From NCBI GenBank assembly GCA_025617745.1, contig CM046855.1:15593880-15657879 (forward strand): 64,000 nucleotides of DNA, written 5' to 3'. The position numbers and the translations under genes are program-made. Positions 11,254 to 22,919 of the stretch are shown one piece after another (the stretch's first letter is position 1; each line of letters starts with the position of its first letter). The notes below the pieces were generated by a model that searched no databases, had not been told where the DNA came from, and saw nothing but the letters and a program-made list of their open reading frames with translations. The DNA comes from Heliocidaris erythrogramma. Lineage: Eukaryota > Echinodermata > Echinoidea > Camarodonta > Echinometridae.

Positions 11254-12170
11254 GGGGTAACGTCGCTAGTCATAAGGACCAGTGGCTCATAAGGGCCGCT
11301 AATCATAACGTGTAATTTCCTATACCTGTAGGGTCGCTATTGATAAAGCGAAAAGGGGGTCACTATTCATAAACTCATAAGGAGCATTATTCTTAAGGAT
11401 TGTTATTCATAATAGGAGAAGAGGGTTGCTATTCATAATCGAAGAAAAGGGTCATTACTCATAAGGGCCGCTATACATAATACAAATACAGGGTTGCTAA
11501 TCCTAATCGAAGAAGAAGAGGGTCACTATTCATAATAGGAGAAGAGGGTCGTTATTCATAAAGGTCAATATTCATAAGGGTTGCTATTCATAATCGGAGA
11601 AGAGGGTCGCTATTCATAATCAGAGAAGAGGGTCGCTATTGATAATCGAAGAAGAGGGTCGCTATTCATAATCGGAGAAGAGGGTCGCTATTCATAATCA
11701 AAGAAGAGGGTCGCTATTCATAATCGGAGAAGAGGGTCGCTATTCATAATCAGAGAAGAGGGTCGCTATTCATAATCGGAGAAGAGGGTCGCTATTCATA
11801 ATCGGAGAAGAGGGTCGCTATTCATAATCGAAGAAGAGGGTCGCTATTCATAATCAAAGAAGAGGGTCGCTATTCATAATCAGAGAAGAGGGTCGCTATT
11901 CATAATCAAAGAAGAGGGTCGCTATTCATAATCAGAGAAGAGGGTCGCTATTCATAATTGAAGAGGGTCGCTATTCATAATTGAAGAGGGTCGCTATTCA
12001 TAATTGAAGAAGAGGGTCGCTATTCATAATCGAAGAAGAGGGTCGCTATTCATAATCAAAGAAGAGGGTCACTATTCATAATTGGAGAAGAGGGTCGCTA
12101 TTCATAATCGAAGAAGAGGGTCGCTATTCATAATCGGAGAAAAGGGTCGCTATTCATAATCGAAGAAGAG
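11254..12170 (+). repeat. family A left arm: 26-bp tandem array
   Basis: About 30 units of GAGGGTCGCTATTCATAATC plus a variable 6-base joint (GGAGAA, GAAGAA, AAAGAA, AGAGAA). Near the outer end (11280-11500) units are strongly diverged; toward 12170 they are nearly uniform. The arm is about a quarter of the length of the right arm. Confidence 0.92.
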
Positions 12171-13120
12171 GTTAGGGTTAGGATTATTTGTAAAATATTG
12201 TAATATGATTTTCATTGTTCAAATATGAAAGAATTAATTTAGCAACAAAAATGATATTGAATGAGAGACACCCCCACGGCTGTGTCGAAGCAATACGGGG
12301 AGGGGCGATGAAACAAATACACCCCTGGCCTAGCCAGGCGGGCAAGGGGGGGGGGGGGGCATTTGCTATAAAACGTCACAGGTTTCACGTTTCGCGTGGG
12401 AAGGGGACAAATTGTAAAGCAGTCTGGGCGTCGAACTATGCCTATAACTTTCCGCCTAAAAAGAATTGTTTGCTACGAGCCTTTATCTTTCTTTATCTCT
12501 CTCTCAAATTTGCTATGGTTGTTTACATACAAGCAGTATGCTTTACAGTATACCATTGGCAATGATGGAATAATGTCAGGTTGATGCTGTAGATTAAAGA
12601 AATGTTATACATTAATTAATTGTATACATCATGTACATGATAAATTCAAAGCTATTTCTAAAACTCAAATCGATCAGAATGTATCATATTTTTTACAATT
12701 TATATATTTCTATGTCTAATTTTGATTAATTTTCTAGGAATGGTTTTTGCTGGAAATGGGAATAAATTGGATTGAATTGAATTAAGTTCAAAGCAAACAG
12801 AAAAACCATGATACACAGGCCCTTATTATACGGGGCGCTGGCGAGCAGGGTCCGCTTGAACAAAACAAAAGAATGCAAAACAAAAAAAGGGTCCAATTAT
12901 TGTCTTATTTTCTCTTCCTTTTCCTCTCCCCCATCTTTTTCTATTTTCTCCTCTTTCATTATTTTCTTTTTCCCCATCTGATTTGCGGGGCACATGCCCC
13001 ATACCCCCTCGTAGTTAGTATTAGTTACGCCTCTGTTTTTGTTTTGTTTTTCATTATTTTGCCCCAGTATAATTATGTTAAAGCACATATAAAATCGCAT
13101 TTTCAATGTTCTATGTACTT
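12171..13120. other. foldback interior with a LINE 3' tail
   Basis: About 12590-12790 reads as the 3' end of a LINE: AT-rich text, GGAATAAATTGG, then ATTGAATTGAATT repeats. The rest includes G-runs near 12346-12358. Pyrimidine-rich sequence (12900-12975) gives proline-poor, phenylalanine-rich spurious frames. No protein is recognised. Confidence 0.45.
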
Positions 13121-13278
13121 AAGGCCGTACGCAGGGGGGGGGGGGGGGGGGCAGTTGCCCCCCCCCCCAGAAATTTCAAAATCATACTTTTTTTAAAATC
13201 GGGTTTTAGACTTTTAAATGATCCAATATTGAAAGCGATCATCTTGCCCCCCAGGAAAAAATTTCTGCGTACGGCCTT
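13121..13278. mobile_element. 158-bp hAT-like MITE
   Basis: The ends are AAGGCCGTACGCAG and its inverse CTGCGTACGGCCTT. They are flanked by ATGTACTT and GTGTACTT, an 8-bp duplication with one mismatch, as expected for hAT elements. The interior has long G and C runs that can pair. It lies inside the large foldback element. Confidence 0.7.
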
Positions 13279-14157
13279 GTGTACTTTTGAAAAAAATATC
13301 AACTTTCGGTGGCCCTCCGAAATTCCCGTATTATTTCTCACTTGTTCCGTCAGTGTTGTGCCCCCATTTAAGAAAGAAGTAAGAAAAGGAACTTTTATCA
13401 ATGTTCAATATTTAGATCTTGGCCTAGATCGCAGTGGTTATTTGCGAATTTTCCTTAGTACATCGAATAAGAAATTACGTTTTGGCAGCTTAAAAATGCC
13501 AAAAATAAAAAAAAGCTTGTACAATTCCGTAGATGACGTCACAGTTTATGGCAGGTTTCTTCCCCAAAACCGCACCCTTCTGGAGAAATCTAGAAGAAAA
13601 ATATAAAACAAAATCATACAAAGTGATAAAGAAAGATATAAAAGAAAAATACTGAAAACATAAAAGAAGGAAAGAGAAGATGATGCTAGAATAAGAAAGT
13701 CAGAATAGAGAAGATGATAAAAGGAAGAAACAAAGAATAAGAGATAGAGGAAAGATCAAAAGAGAAGATAAAAGGAGAATAATGAAGAATTACACGGGGT
13801 AGGGTAGAACAAAAATGAGGAGATCAAAGAAGGAGAGAAAAAGACAAAATGATGGAAGGATGAAACAAAGAATAACCTTTATAAGGGAAAGATAGCAAGA
13901 GAAGATAAAGAAAGGGAACAATGAAAGAACAATATATTGAAAGATAGAAAGAGAATATCCAAGAAAAATTAAAATACAGAAAGAGAAGAACAAGTAAAGA
14001 TCAATACAAAAAAAAACCATGAGATTCCCCAAATAATGCAGGAGGGGGGGGGGGGGGTGGCCTGTATCATCACCCCCGCAATAATTCACCTTCAATAAAT
14101 GACATGATCAAATAATATGATCAGGAGGAGGAGGAAGATGACCATGATGATTATTAT
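13279..14157. other. foldback interior, partly purine-rich
   Basis: 13590-14035 is strongly A/G-rich on the plus strand (AAAGAAAGATATAAAAGAAA style). The 166-codon open frame ending at 13606 begins in a G-run and shows no domain I know. A G-run sits at 14043-14057. Confidence 0.4.
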
Positions 14158-15515
14158 TCACACTCTTAAAATGGTAATCATGGTTGGTAAAAAAAAATGC
14201 CCAATTATGAGCATTTTTTTAACGAACTGATCGCCTAAGGCTTTCACCAATTTGTGGCAAATAAATTTACACAACTGTTGGGCACATATTTACCAACAGC
14301 ATTGGTTAAATCTAGGTTGGGAATATTTGCCTCGTAGTTGGATAATTGGAAATGAGTTCCTCTTTCATGTTGGGGAAAAATAGAAAGGTTGGTCGAAATC
14401 TATGAGGGAAATTTTGCCATACAGAAGTTTACCTAACAGTTGGGTAAATTTTGCACAGGGAAAATATTAATTTAAGTTACACTGCAAACAAAAAACAAAA
14501 AACAACCTAATATTGCGGTAATCGTCAACCCAACCAACTGTTGGGCAATGTTTGCCTAATATTTGTCCAACTGTTGGGCAGTTTTCCCCAAATCTCTAAC
14601 ATTGGGCAAACATTGCTCAACAATTACTCATACACTGCCCTACAGTTGCACACTCTTAAAATGTTGGGCGAATTAAGTTGGGCAAACACGAGTTGGTTAA
14701 AAGTTTACCAAGTTATTTTAACCAACTCAGCTAAAGCAAGCTTGACCAATTTGTGGCAATTGTATTCACCTAATAAATGGGCATGTATTTACCAACAGAT
14801 TGTAAAGTTAAATATTCATATTCATGAATGTTTAGTTGCATAACAAATTATGAAGGGATTATAAGAGCTTGCACCAGAATGCACCAACTGGATAGGATAA
14901 GTTAAAATATTGGATAGGGTAGCCTAAGGGGAAGATAGGTTACGATTGATTGACTAGGTTAAGACTCGTAAAGACACAACAGGCAAAAAGGAAACAATTA
15001 GCAAATGTCTTGTTTCAGAAACAAAGTTGGTTCTTCTGTAGGCTTACCCAACAGTTGGTAAACTACCAATTAGTTTATTTGGGAAAATATCTTTGTTTAA
15101 AAGAAATTGTTGGGCAATAATTACCAGTATATGGGCATTTTGAGAGTTGGGCAAATGTCTATTTCAGAGAAGTGGTTTGGCAAAAATTACCCAATTATGA
15201 GCGTTTTGAGAGTTGGGAAAATGTCTTGTTGTGGAAACAAAGTTGGTTCTTCTGTTGGCTTACCCAACAGTTGGTAAACTACCAATTGGGTAATATAATA
15301 TAATATATTTTTACCCAATAATAACCAATAATTGAGCAAATAAAAGGTTTGGTAAATGTGATTGGTGAACAGCTGTTGGGCAATTAAACAAAGCATTTCA
15401 ATTACCCAACATCAGTTGGGCATATTTTAACCAACAGTTAACAGGTCAGTATGTTGCCCAATGTTGGTTAAAAATTGGTTAATTATTTGGCCAACTCTTC
15501 TAAGAGTGTAGGATC
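14158..15515. mobile_element. 1.36-kb element rich in TTGGGCAA / TTACCCAA words
   Basis: The ends are ACACTCTTAAAA and, inverted, ACACTCTTAGAAGAGTTGG. The interior is saturated with GTTGGGCAAA, ACCCAACAGTTGG and ACCAACAG in both orientations. It includes a duplicated block of about 78 bp (15003-15080 and 15219-15296). A second CACTCTTAAAATGTTGGGC start at 14649 suggests a copy nested within a copy. It is noncoding and no target duplication was found. Confidence 0.6.
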
Positions 15516-15911
15516 ACGATCGATCAACATGGTCATAATTTTTGTCATGATTTTGTTAAACTTATGATAAGGAAGACCGAAATAAAGATTTAAAAGAATA
15601 TAATGAAATTAGGCAAGCTAGTAATTACCATGAAACCACATGCATTCAAATGCTCTGAAAGGTGATTTTTAACTCGGGGGAAATTTGAAAGTCCCAACCT
15701 TGGGAGGGCATACTTTATTCCCATCCATGCCCATAAACAGGGGCACACTGTAAGAACGGTAGATGCCAATCAATTGTACGTTACTAAAATCACGTATTAT
15801 GAAAATACTACTATCCCACCCCAAAATATTAAAAAATAAAAACAAAAACAAATTTCTCGCGGCAATTTCTAAGATCGTATCCGGACAACTACCCCCTTAC
15901 AACCCTCCTCT
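15516..15911. other. foldback interior next to right arm
   Basis: AT-rich sequence without a recognised gene or repeat pair. Two overlapping 60-65-codon open frames on opposite strands are not convincing. Confidence 0.4.
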
Positions 15912-18900
15912 CCAACCCTCTTCTCCGATTATGAATAGCGACCCTCTTCTTCGATTATGAATAGCGACCCTCTTCTCCAATTATGAATAGTGACCCTCTT
16001 CTTTGATTATGAATAGCGACCCTCTTCTTCGATTATGAATAGCGACCCTCTTCTTCAATTATGAATAGCGACCCTCTTCAATTATGAATAGCGACCCTCT
16101 TCTCTGATTATGAATAGCGACCCTCTTCTTTGATTATGAATAGCGACCCTCTTCTCTGATTATGAATAGCGACCCTCTTCTTTGATTATGAATAGAGACC
16201 CTCTTCTTTGATTATGAAGAGCGACCCTCTTCTTTGATTATGAAGAGCGACCCTCTTCTTTGATTATGAATAGCGACCCTCTTCTCTGATTATGAATAGC
16301 GACCCTCTTCTCTGATTATGAATAGCGACCCTCTTCTCCGATTATGAATAGCGACCCTCTTCTCCGATTATGAATAGCGACCCTCTTCAATTATGAATAG
16401 CGACCCCCTTCTTAGATTATGAAGAGCGACCCTCTTCTTTGATTATGAATAGCGACCCTCTTCTCTGATTATGAATAGCGACCCTCTTCTTTGATTATGA
16501 ATAGCGACCCTCTTTGATTATGAAGAGCGACCCTCTTCTTCGATTATGAATAGCGACCCTCTTCTTTGATTATGAATAGCGTCCCTCTTCTTTTGATAAT
16601 GAATAGCGACCCTCTTCTCTGATTATGAATAGCGACCCTCTTCTCTGATTATGAATAGCGACCCCCTTCTTAGATTATGAATAGCGACCCTCTTCTTTGA
16701 TTATGAATAGCGACCCTCTTCTTTGATTATGAATAGCGACCCTCTTCTTTGATTATGAATAGCGACCCTCTTCTTTGATTATGAATAGCGACCCTCTTCT
16801 CCGATTATGAATAGCGACCCTCTTCTTCGATTATGAATAGCGACCCTCTTCTTAGATTATGAATAGCGACCCTCTTCTTAGATTATGAAAAGCGACCCTC
16901 TTTGATTATGAATAGCGACCCTCTTCTCTGATTATGAAGAGCGACCCTCTTCTTTGATTATGAATAGCGACCCTCTTCTTTGATTATGAATAGCGACCCT
17001 CTTCACTGATTATGAATAGCGACCCTCTTCTCTGATTATGAATAGCGACCCTCTTCTCCGATTATGAATAGCGACCCTCTTCTTTGATTATGAATAGCGA
17101 CCCTCTTCTCTGATTATGAATAGCGACCCTCTTCTCTGATTATGAATAGCGACCCTCTTCTCCGATTATGAATAGCGACCCTCTTCTCCGATTATGAATA
17201 GCGACCCTCTTCAATTATGAATAGCGACCCCCTTCTTAGATTATGAAGAGCGACCCTCTTCTTTGATTATGAATAGCGACCCTCTTCTCTGATTATGAAT
17301 AGCGACCCTCTTCTTTGATTATGAATAGCGACCCTCTTTGATTATGAAGAGCGACCCTCTTCTTCGATTATGAATAGCGACCCTCTTCTTTGATTATGAA
17401 TAGCGTCCCTCTTCTTTTGATAATGAATAGCGACCCTCTTCTCTGATTATGAATAGCGACCCTCTTCTCTGATTATGAATAGCGACCCCCTTCTTAGATT
17501 ATGAATAGCGACCCTCTTCTTTGATTATGAATAGCGACCCTCTTCTTTGATTATGAATAGCGACCCTCTTCTTTGATTATGAATAGCGACCCTCTTCTTT
17601 GATTATGAATAGCGACCCTCTTCTCCGATTATGAATAGCGACCCTCTTCTTCGATTATGAATAGCGACCCTCTTCTTAGATTATGAATAGCGACCCTCTT
17701 CTTAGATTATGAAAAGCGACCCTCTTTGATTATGAATAGCGACCCTCTTCTCTGATTATGAAGAGCGACCCTCTTCTTTGATTATGAATAGCGACCCTCT
17801 TCTTTGATTATGAATAGCGACCCTCTTCACTGATTATGAATAGCGACCCTCTTCTCTGATTATGAATAGCGACCCTCTTCTCCGATTATGAATAGCGACC
17901 CTCTTCTCCGATTATGAATAGCGACCCTCTTCTTCGATTATGAATAGCGACCCTCTTCTTAGATTATGAATAGCGACCCTCTTCTTTGATTATGAATAGC
18001 GACCCTCTTCTTTGATTATGAATAGCGACCCTCTTCTTAGATTATGAATAGCGACCCTCTTCTTTGATCATGAATAGCGACCCTCTTCTCTGATTATGAA
18101 TAGCGACCCTATTCTTTGATTATGAATAGCGACCCTCTTCTTTGATTATGAATAGCGACCCTCTTCTTTGATTATGAATAGCGACCCTCTTCTTTGATTA
18201 TGAATAGCGACCCTTATGAATATTGACCTTTATGAATAGCGACCCTGTTTTCGTATTATGAATAGGGACCCTATTATTCACTACCCTGATTTGGTATTGA
18301 TTATGAATAGCGACCCTTATGAATATTGACCTTTATGAATAGCGACCCTCTTCTCTGATTATGAATAGCGACCCTATTCTTTGATTATGAATAGCGACCC
18401 TCTTCTCTGATTATGAATAGCGACCCTCTTCTCCGATTATGAATAGCGACCCTCTTCTCCGATTATGAATAGCGACCCTCTTCAATTATGAATAGCGACC
18501 CCCTTCTTAGATTATGAAGAGCGACCCTCTTCTTTGATTATGAATAGCGACCCTCTTCTCTGATTATGAATAGCGACCCTCTTCTTTGATTATGAATAGC
18601 GACCCTCTTTGATTATGAAGAGCGACCCTCTTCTTCGATTATGAATAGCGACCCTCTTCTTTGATTATGAATAGCGTCCCTCTTCTTTTGATAATGAATA
18701 GCGACCCTCTTCTCTGATTATGAATAGTGACCCTCTTCTCTGATTATGAATAGCGACCCCCTTCTTAGATTATGAATAGCGACCCTCTTCTTTGATTATG
18801 AATAGCGACCCTCTTCTTTGATTATGAATAGCGACCCTCTTCTTTGATTATGAATAGCGACCCTCTTCTTTGATTATGAATAGCGACCCTCTTCTCCGAT

Positions 18901-19829
18901 TATGAATAGCGACCCTCTTCTTCGATTATGAATAGCGACCCTCTTCTTAGATTATGAATAGCGACCCTCTTCTTAGATTATGAAAAGCGACCCTCTTTGA
19001 TTATGAATAGCGACCCTCTTCTCTGATTATGAAGAGCGACCCTCTTCTTTGATTATGAATAGCGACCCTCTTCTTTGATTATGAATAGCGACCCTCTTCA
19101 CTGATTATGAATAGCGACCCTCTTCTCTGATTATGAATAGCGACCCTCTTCTCCGATTATGAATAGCGACCCTCTTCTCCGATTATGAATAGCGACCCTC
19201 TTCTTCGATTATGAATAGCGACCCTCTTCTTAGATTATGAATAGCGACCCTCTTCTTTGATTATGAATAGCGACCCTCTTCTTTGATTATGAAGAGCGAC
19301 CCTCTTCTTTGATTATGAAGAGCGACCCTCTTCTTTGATTATGAATAGCGAACCTCTTCTTTGATTATGAATAGCGTCCCTCTTCTTTGATAATGAATAG
19401 CGACCCTCTTCTCTGATTATGAATAGCGACCCTCTTCTCTGATTATGAATAGCGACCCCCTTCTTAGATTATGAATAGCGACCCTCTTCTTTGATCATGA
19501 ATAGCGACCCTCTTCTCTGATTATGAATAGCGACCCTATTCTTTGATTATGAATAGCGACCCTCTTCTTTGATTATGAATAGCGACCCTCTTCTTTGATT
19601 ATGAATAGCGACCCTTATGAATATTGACCTTTATGAATAGCGACCCTGTTTTCGTATTATGAATAGGGACCCTATTATTCACTACCCTGATTTGGTATTA
19701 TGAATAGCGACCCTCTTTCCGTATTATAAATAGCGATCCTTATGTCTTATTATGAATAATTACCCTTATGAATAGCAACCCTTATGTCTTATTATGAATA
19801 GCGGTCCTTATGACTAGCGAGCGGACCCC
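15912..19829 (-). repeat. family A right arm: 26-bp tandem array with higher-order repeats
   Basis: About 140 units of GATTATGAATAGCGACCCTC plus a variable joint (TTCTTT, TTCTCT, TTCTCC, TTCTTA, TTCTTC). Rare variants act as markers. GCGTCCCTC followed by TTTTGATAATG occurs at 16579, 17403 and 18674. The joint-less CTCTTCAATTATG followed by GCGACCCCCTTC recurs with the same spacing. A block with the normal outer end (GTTTTCGTATTATGAATAG then CCCTATTATTCACTACC) is present both at 18240 and at 19645. The array therefore grew by large duplications of about 824 bp and about 1.4 kb. Confidence 0.92.
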
Positions 19830-20493
19830 ATGTATTTGCTCAAGAGCACAGCGTCTCGCTCATAGAAGCATGTGTCAGTTATATACGTGAATGGATGCTT
19901 CAAAACAAACTCATGCTAAATGACAGTAAAACTCAATTGTTGCTCATTGGCACATCTAAACAGGTATCCAAAGTTCGATTGGATATTTGTTGGAAGTTCT
20001 GTCATAAAACCATCCATGAATGCTAGAAATCTGGTAGTGCATTTTGACAGTCATTTGAATATAGAAGCACACATTACCAATGTATGTAAATCATCGTACT
20101 GCATTTTATATAATATCAGACATATTAGAAAATATATTGATCAGGATAGTATGAAAACAATTGCTCATGCATGCATCACTAGCAAGTTAGAATATTGTAA
20201 TGGGTTATTGTATGGACTTCCCGCCTCACTCTCAAATAGGACGACTGCAGCGGGTCCAAAACCTTTGTGCAAGACTGATTTGTGGATACTCCAAATTCTC
20301 AAGGATCACCCCTGTTTTGAGAGATCTGCACTGGCTACTAGTACAGCCCCCAAATTGTGGAACAACTTACCATTAGAAATCAGGAAATCACCAACTGTAA
20401 AAACTTTCAGATAAAAATTAAAAACATATCTTTTCATTTAATTACTCATCATAGTTATAAGCACATCAGGAGCTCTTGCAGCACAGTGGAATA
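19830..20493 (+). pseudogene. CR1-like LINE reverse transcriptase, 3' piece
   Basis: The reading resumes directly where the 5' piece stopped at 11253. A short shift-containing stretch leads into WMLQNKLMLNDSKTQLLLIG, the post-catalytic motif of CR1/L2 LINEs. After a frameshift near 19990 come SSVIKPSMNARNLVVHFDSH, LEYCNGLLYGLP and WNNLPLEIRKSPTVKTFR, then a stop at 20412-20414 (the typical end is 'WNxLPxxIR..xxFK..LK'). The order is right and the sequence is collinear with the 5' piece, so both belong to one copy split by the foldback element. It is inactive. Confidence 0.87.
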
Positions 20494-20495
20494 TA

Positions 20496-21523
20496 CTGGG
20501 CCTTAAAAAAAAAAAAGGAAACCCAACTTTGAAAATTTCCTACGAGTGGAATATATATTTACCGGAGTTTAATTTCACATCATATGAAAGAGTAATTCAT
20601 TTGCTTTCCAATGGTAACTTGTTTAGGTTTCCACAGTCAAGCATCGGTGAACACCATTGTCTTCAAAATTCTGTGCAAAATTCCAGTTAGTTCACTTTCT
20701 TGTAAAACGCAATAGGCATGGTTTAGGTTGAATGGCTTTGTCAACTAGCTTGGTAGCTCTTTATCTGTTTATGGCCATCCGTTAGTAAGCAAATCTCATA
20801 ATGATTAATTTTACGCCTTAAAGGGTCCTATGAACTTCGCAAAGCATGGAACCAGTTGTTAGTCATAAACTTTGACCAAGAGGAAGTGAGATCTTCGGAG
20901 AACACAGAAAACATATTCGTTTGTCTGGAGTGCTGCAGGGGTCTTCCGTCAATTTTCAACTAAAGTTGAAATTTTTCAAAATCAGCAAAGTAAATCTTCA
21001 ACCACACGCATGATTTTTTGATTTTCCTTATTTGTACTCTTTGTTTTTGATTTGCAATTCTTAGTGATATTGCAATCCTTTGGGTTCGCACTGGTTTTTT
21101 GGCATGCATCCTTGTTAAAATTCGCCGAGACTGTCTTCTTTGCAAAATGATTTCTATCTGAAAAGGGTTTTATAAAGCAAAAATTCTGAATCACGGGTGA
21201 ATAACATCTCATTAACACAAATTTGAAAAAGAAAATTAGGCACCATGGGTATTGGACCAACCAGGTCATTTCACAAAAGGCATCTCCTTTTAACATCATG
21301 CCTATTGTGTTTTACAAGAAAGTGAACCAACTAGATTTTTGCACAAAATGTTGAAGACAATTGTGTTCAATTATGCATGACCCTGGAAACCTTAACAACT
21401 TACCATTGGAAATATGAATTACTCTTTCATGTGGTATGGATTTCATTGTCGCCTTGTCGGTAAACATATAGTTCATTAAAGGAATTTTGCAAAGTTGGGT
21501 TTCCTTTTTTTTTAAACGCCCAG
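20496..21523. mobile_element. 1.03-kb TA-target MITE (Tc1/mariner-like)
   Basis: The ends are CTGGGCCTTAAAAAAAAAAA and, inverted, CTGGGCGTTTAAAAAAAAAG, both continuing GGAAACCCAACTTTG. The dinucleotide TA flanks each end. The inverted similarity extends more than 200 bp inward with decay (for example TTTTACAAGAAAGTGAACC at 21310 against GGTTCACTTTCTTGTAAAA-like text at 20690). The 105-codon minus frame at 20982-21299 is not a transposase I can recognise. It sits in the 3' untranslated part of the CR1-like LINE. Confidence 0.75.
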
Positions 21524-21561
21524 TATATACATAGTTTCTGTACTTAAAAAAAAAATTATTA

Positions 21562-21715
21562 GTATATTATATTGGATGGCTCTGAATGGGATACCAAAGA
21601 ATATTCCACGAGTTAGGGCCAATATTGCATAAATCGAAGATGAGTGCAATATTGGCCCTAACGAGTGGAATATTTCTGGTATTCCATGAAATAAAGCCAT
21701 TCAATATAATTATTA
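21562..21715. mobile_element. palindromic MITE (TTGGATGGCTCTGAATGG ends)
   Basis: Almost a perfect palindrome of about 150 bp. One arm reads ATATTGGATGGCTCTGAATG, then AATATTCCACGAGTTAGGGC, then CAATATTGCA. The other arm is its inverse, around a short AATCGAAGAT centre. It entered the ATT-rich tail of the LINE. Related palindromes are at 24400-24485, 25815-25925 and 26270-26395. Confidence 0.8.
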
Positions 21716-22059
21716 TCTATACCCTACTGGAAAATGATTTAGAACTTAATAAATATTATTTTAACCAACCACATTCAGTTAATAGAGCCCCTCATCATAC
21801 TTCATTGTTTGTTTGTTTACGTTTTAAGGCGCTTATCATTCAAGAGTGAATATTTGCGTAGTTACTAGTACAAGAGTTTCATATCTTGTAACATACCAAG
21901 GTCAAATAGTTAAACTGGTTATACTGGTTTTCACTGGTCTTAGTGATTGGACTTGTAGAAATCACACAAGTTTAATTTAACCTCTTTATGACGTCATGTG
22001 CGTATGTGTGTATGCGTTGCATTATTTGCGCGCACGCAAACGGACCGGAGAAAATAATT
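21716..22059 (+). repeat. flank module F, copy 1
   Basis: It starts GAAAATGATTTAGAACTTAA and later has AGTTAATAGAGCCCCTCATC and CCTCTTTATGACGTCATG, ending in GCGCGCACGCAAACGGACCG. Copies lie at 24490-24700 (same orientation) and 25935-26250 (inverted). Each carries the palindrome TGACGTCA. Confidence 0.7.
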
Positions 22060-22890
22060 ATATTATATTGGATGCACTTGAGTGGTATATCAGATATATT
22101 GCATTCAGCTAGCATGAATATTGCACGAATCGAAGATGAGTGCAATATTATGCTATATGAATGCTATATATCTGATATACCACGAAAGAAATCTAATATT
22201 ATTATTATTATACATACAAATTCGAGGAAACATACAACTTTACAATGGCCTGGAGAAGATGGTACCCAACAGCTCAAGTCAGGATACAGATAGAGCTCAG
22301 ACCGTGCAGGTCTATGGAAAATATGTGCTACCTCTAACTAGCACAGCAAAGCAGGCCAGTTGGAACAATAAAAAACGATGAAATTGGTTCACGTACTCAC
22401 CAACATCCAATATACAGAGTAAAAATGATCCTTCAATATAATGATCCAAAACAGCAAATTCCAACGTCCATGTTTGTTTACAAATGTTTCGAATTTACCG
22501 CTTGCAATATCGAGGCTGCGCTGCGCTGCCATACACAAAACTAAAGGTATGAGAACTATGCAGACAACACTGAAAATTTACGTGTAAACCTATGGCATTT
22601 AGCGCTTCGTCGCAATCTTTTTGTGCGAGCGATTGATGAAAGCAAGACTCCACCGAACGTGCTTCTGCGCATGCGTCGGACAAAAATTGCAATGGTATAT
22701 CAGCGCAAGCGTTGAATATCGTGACAATATTCCACCCTTTTACAACATTGACAAGAGTAACGTAATACACGCAAGACAGTTAATATGCTAACTGTATTGT
22801 ATGCAATCAAACTGAACAACAGAAATCTCACAGAACGGAAAAATACAAGGTTTTATTCTATCGGAAAAGTAACCTATATGTGTAATAATT
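22060..22890 (-). mobile_element. core module, copy 1 (inverted)
   Basis: About 830 bp that are the near-exact reverse complement of 22920-24400 and of 24990-25812. It begins TTGGATGCACTTGAGTGG and contains a small palindrome around AATCGAAGATGAG. On the minus strand it has a 91-codon open frame (22770-22495) that differs by a single residue from that in copy 3. With no recognisable domain and with copy 2 disrupted, I treat the frame as conserved only because the repeat is recent. Confidence 0.75.
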
Positions 22891-22919
22891 ATATTATATT
22901 GGATGGCTCTGAATGGGAT

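Larger units (their letters stand above)
11254..19829. mobile_element. 8.6-kb foldback element, family A, with 9-bp target duplication
   Basis: The element starts GGGGTAACGTCGCTAGTCAT and ends as the inverse of GGGGTCCGCTCGCTAGTCAT. The outer 24 bases match at 20 positions, and the inner 15 are identical. ATGTATTTG flanks both sides (11245-11253 and 19830-19838). Removing the element and one copy of the 9-mer restores a LINE reading frame, which confirms the borders. The long arms are 26-bp tandem arrays in inverse orientation (11280-12170 and 15912-19700). The 3.7-kb middle holds other repeats and no recognisable transposase, so it is presumably non-autonomous. Foldback elements with tandem-repeat arms (sea urchin TU, Drosophila FB) have this architecture; a 9-bp duplication is typical of Mutator-like transposases. 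The superfamily is not decided. Confidence 0.88.

Noticed and set aside
12166..12182. Telomere-like GTTAGGGTTAGG
   Set aside because: Only about two units at the inner end of the foldback arm; chance variation of GAGGGTCGC units is more likely.
13106..13606. 166-codon frame as a possible transposase
   Set aside because: It starts in a G-run, crosses a MITE boundary at 13278, and shows no catalytic motif.
11280..19700. Possible CRISPR-like arrays of 26-bp repeats
   Set aside because: The units are directly tandem with no unique spacers, are in inverted arms, and lie in a eukaryotic transposon.
20982..21299. 105-codon minus frame inside the TA-type MITE
   Set aside because: Cys/Lys-rich text without DD[E/D] transposase motifs or helix-turn-helix; the element looks non-autonomous.
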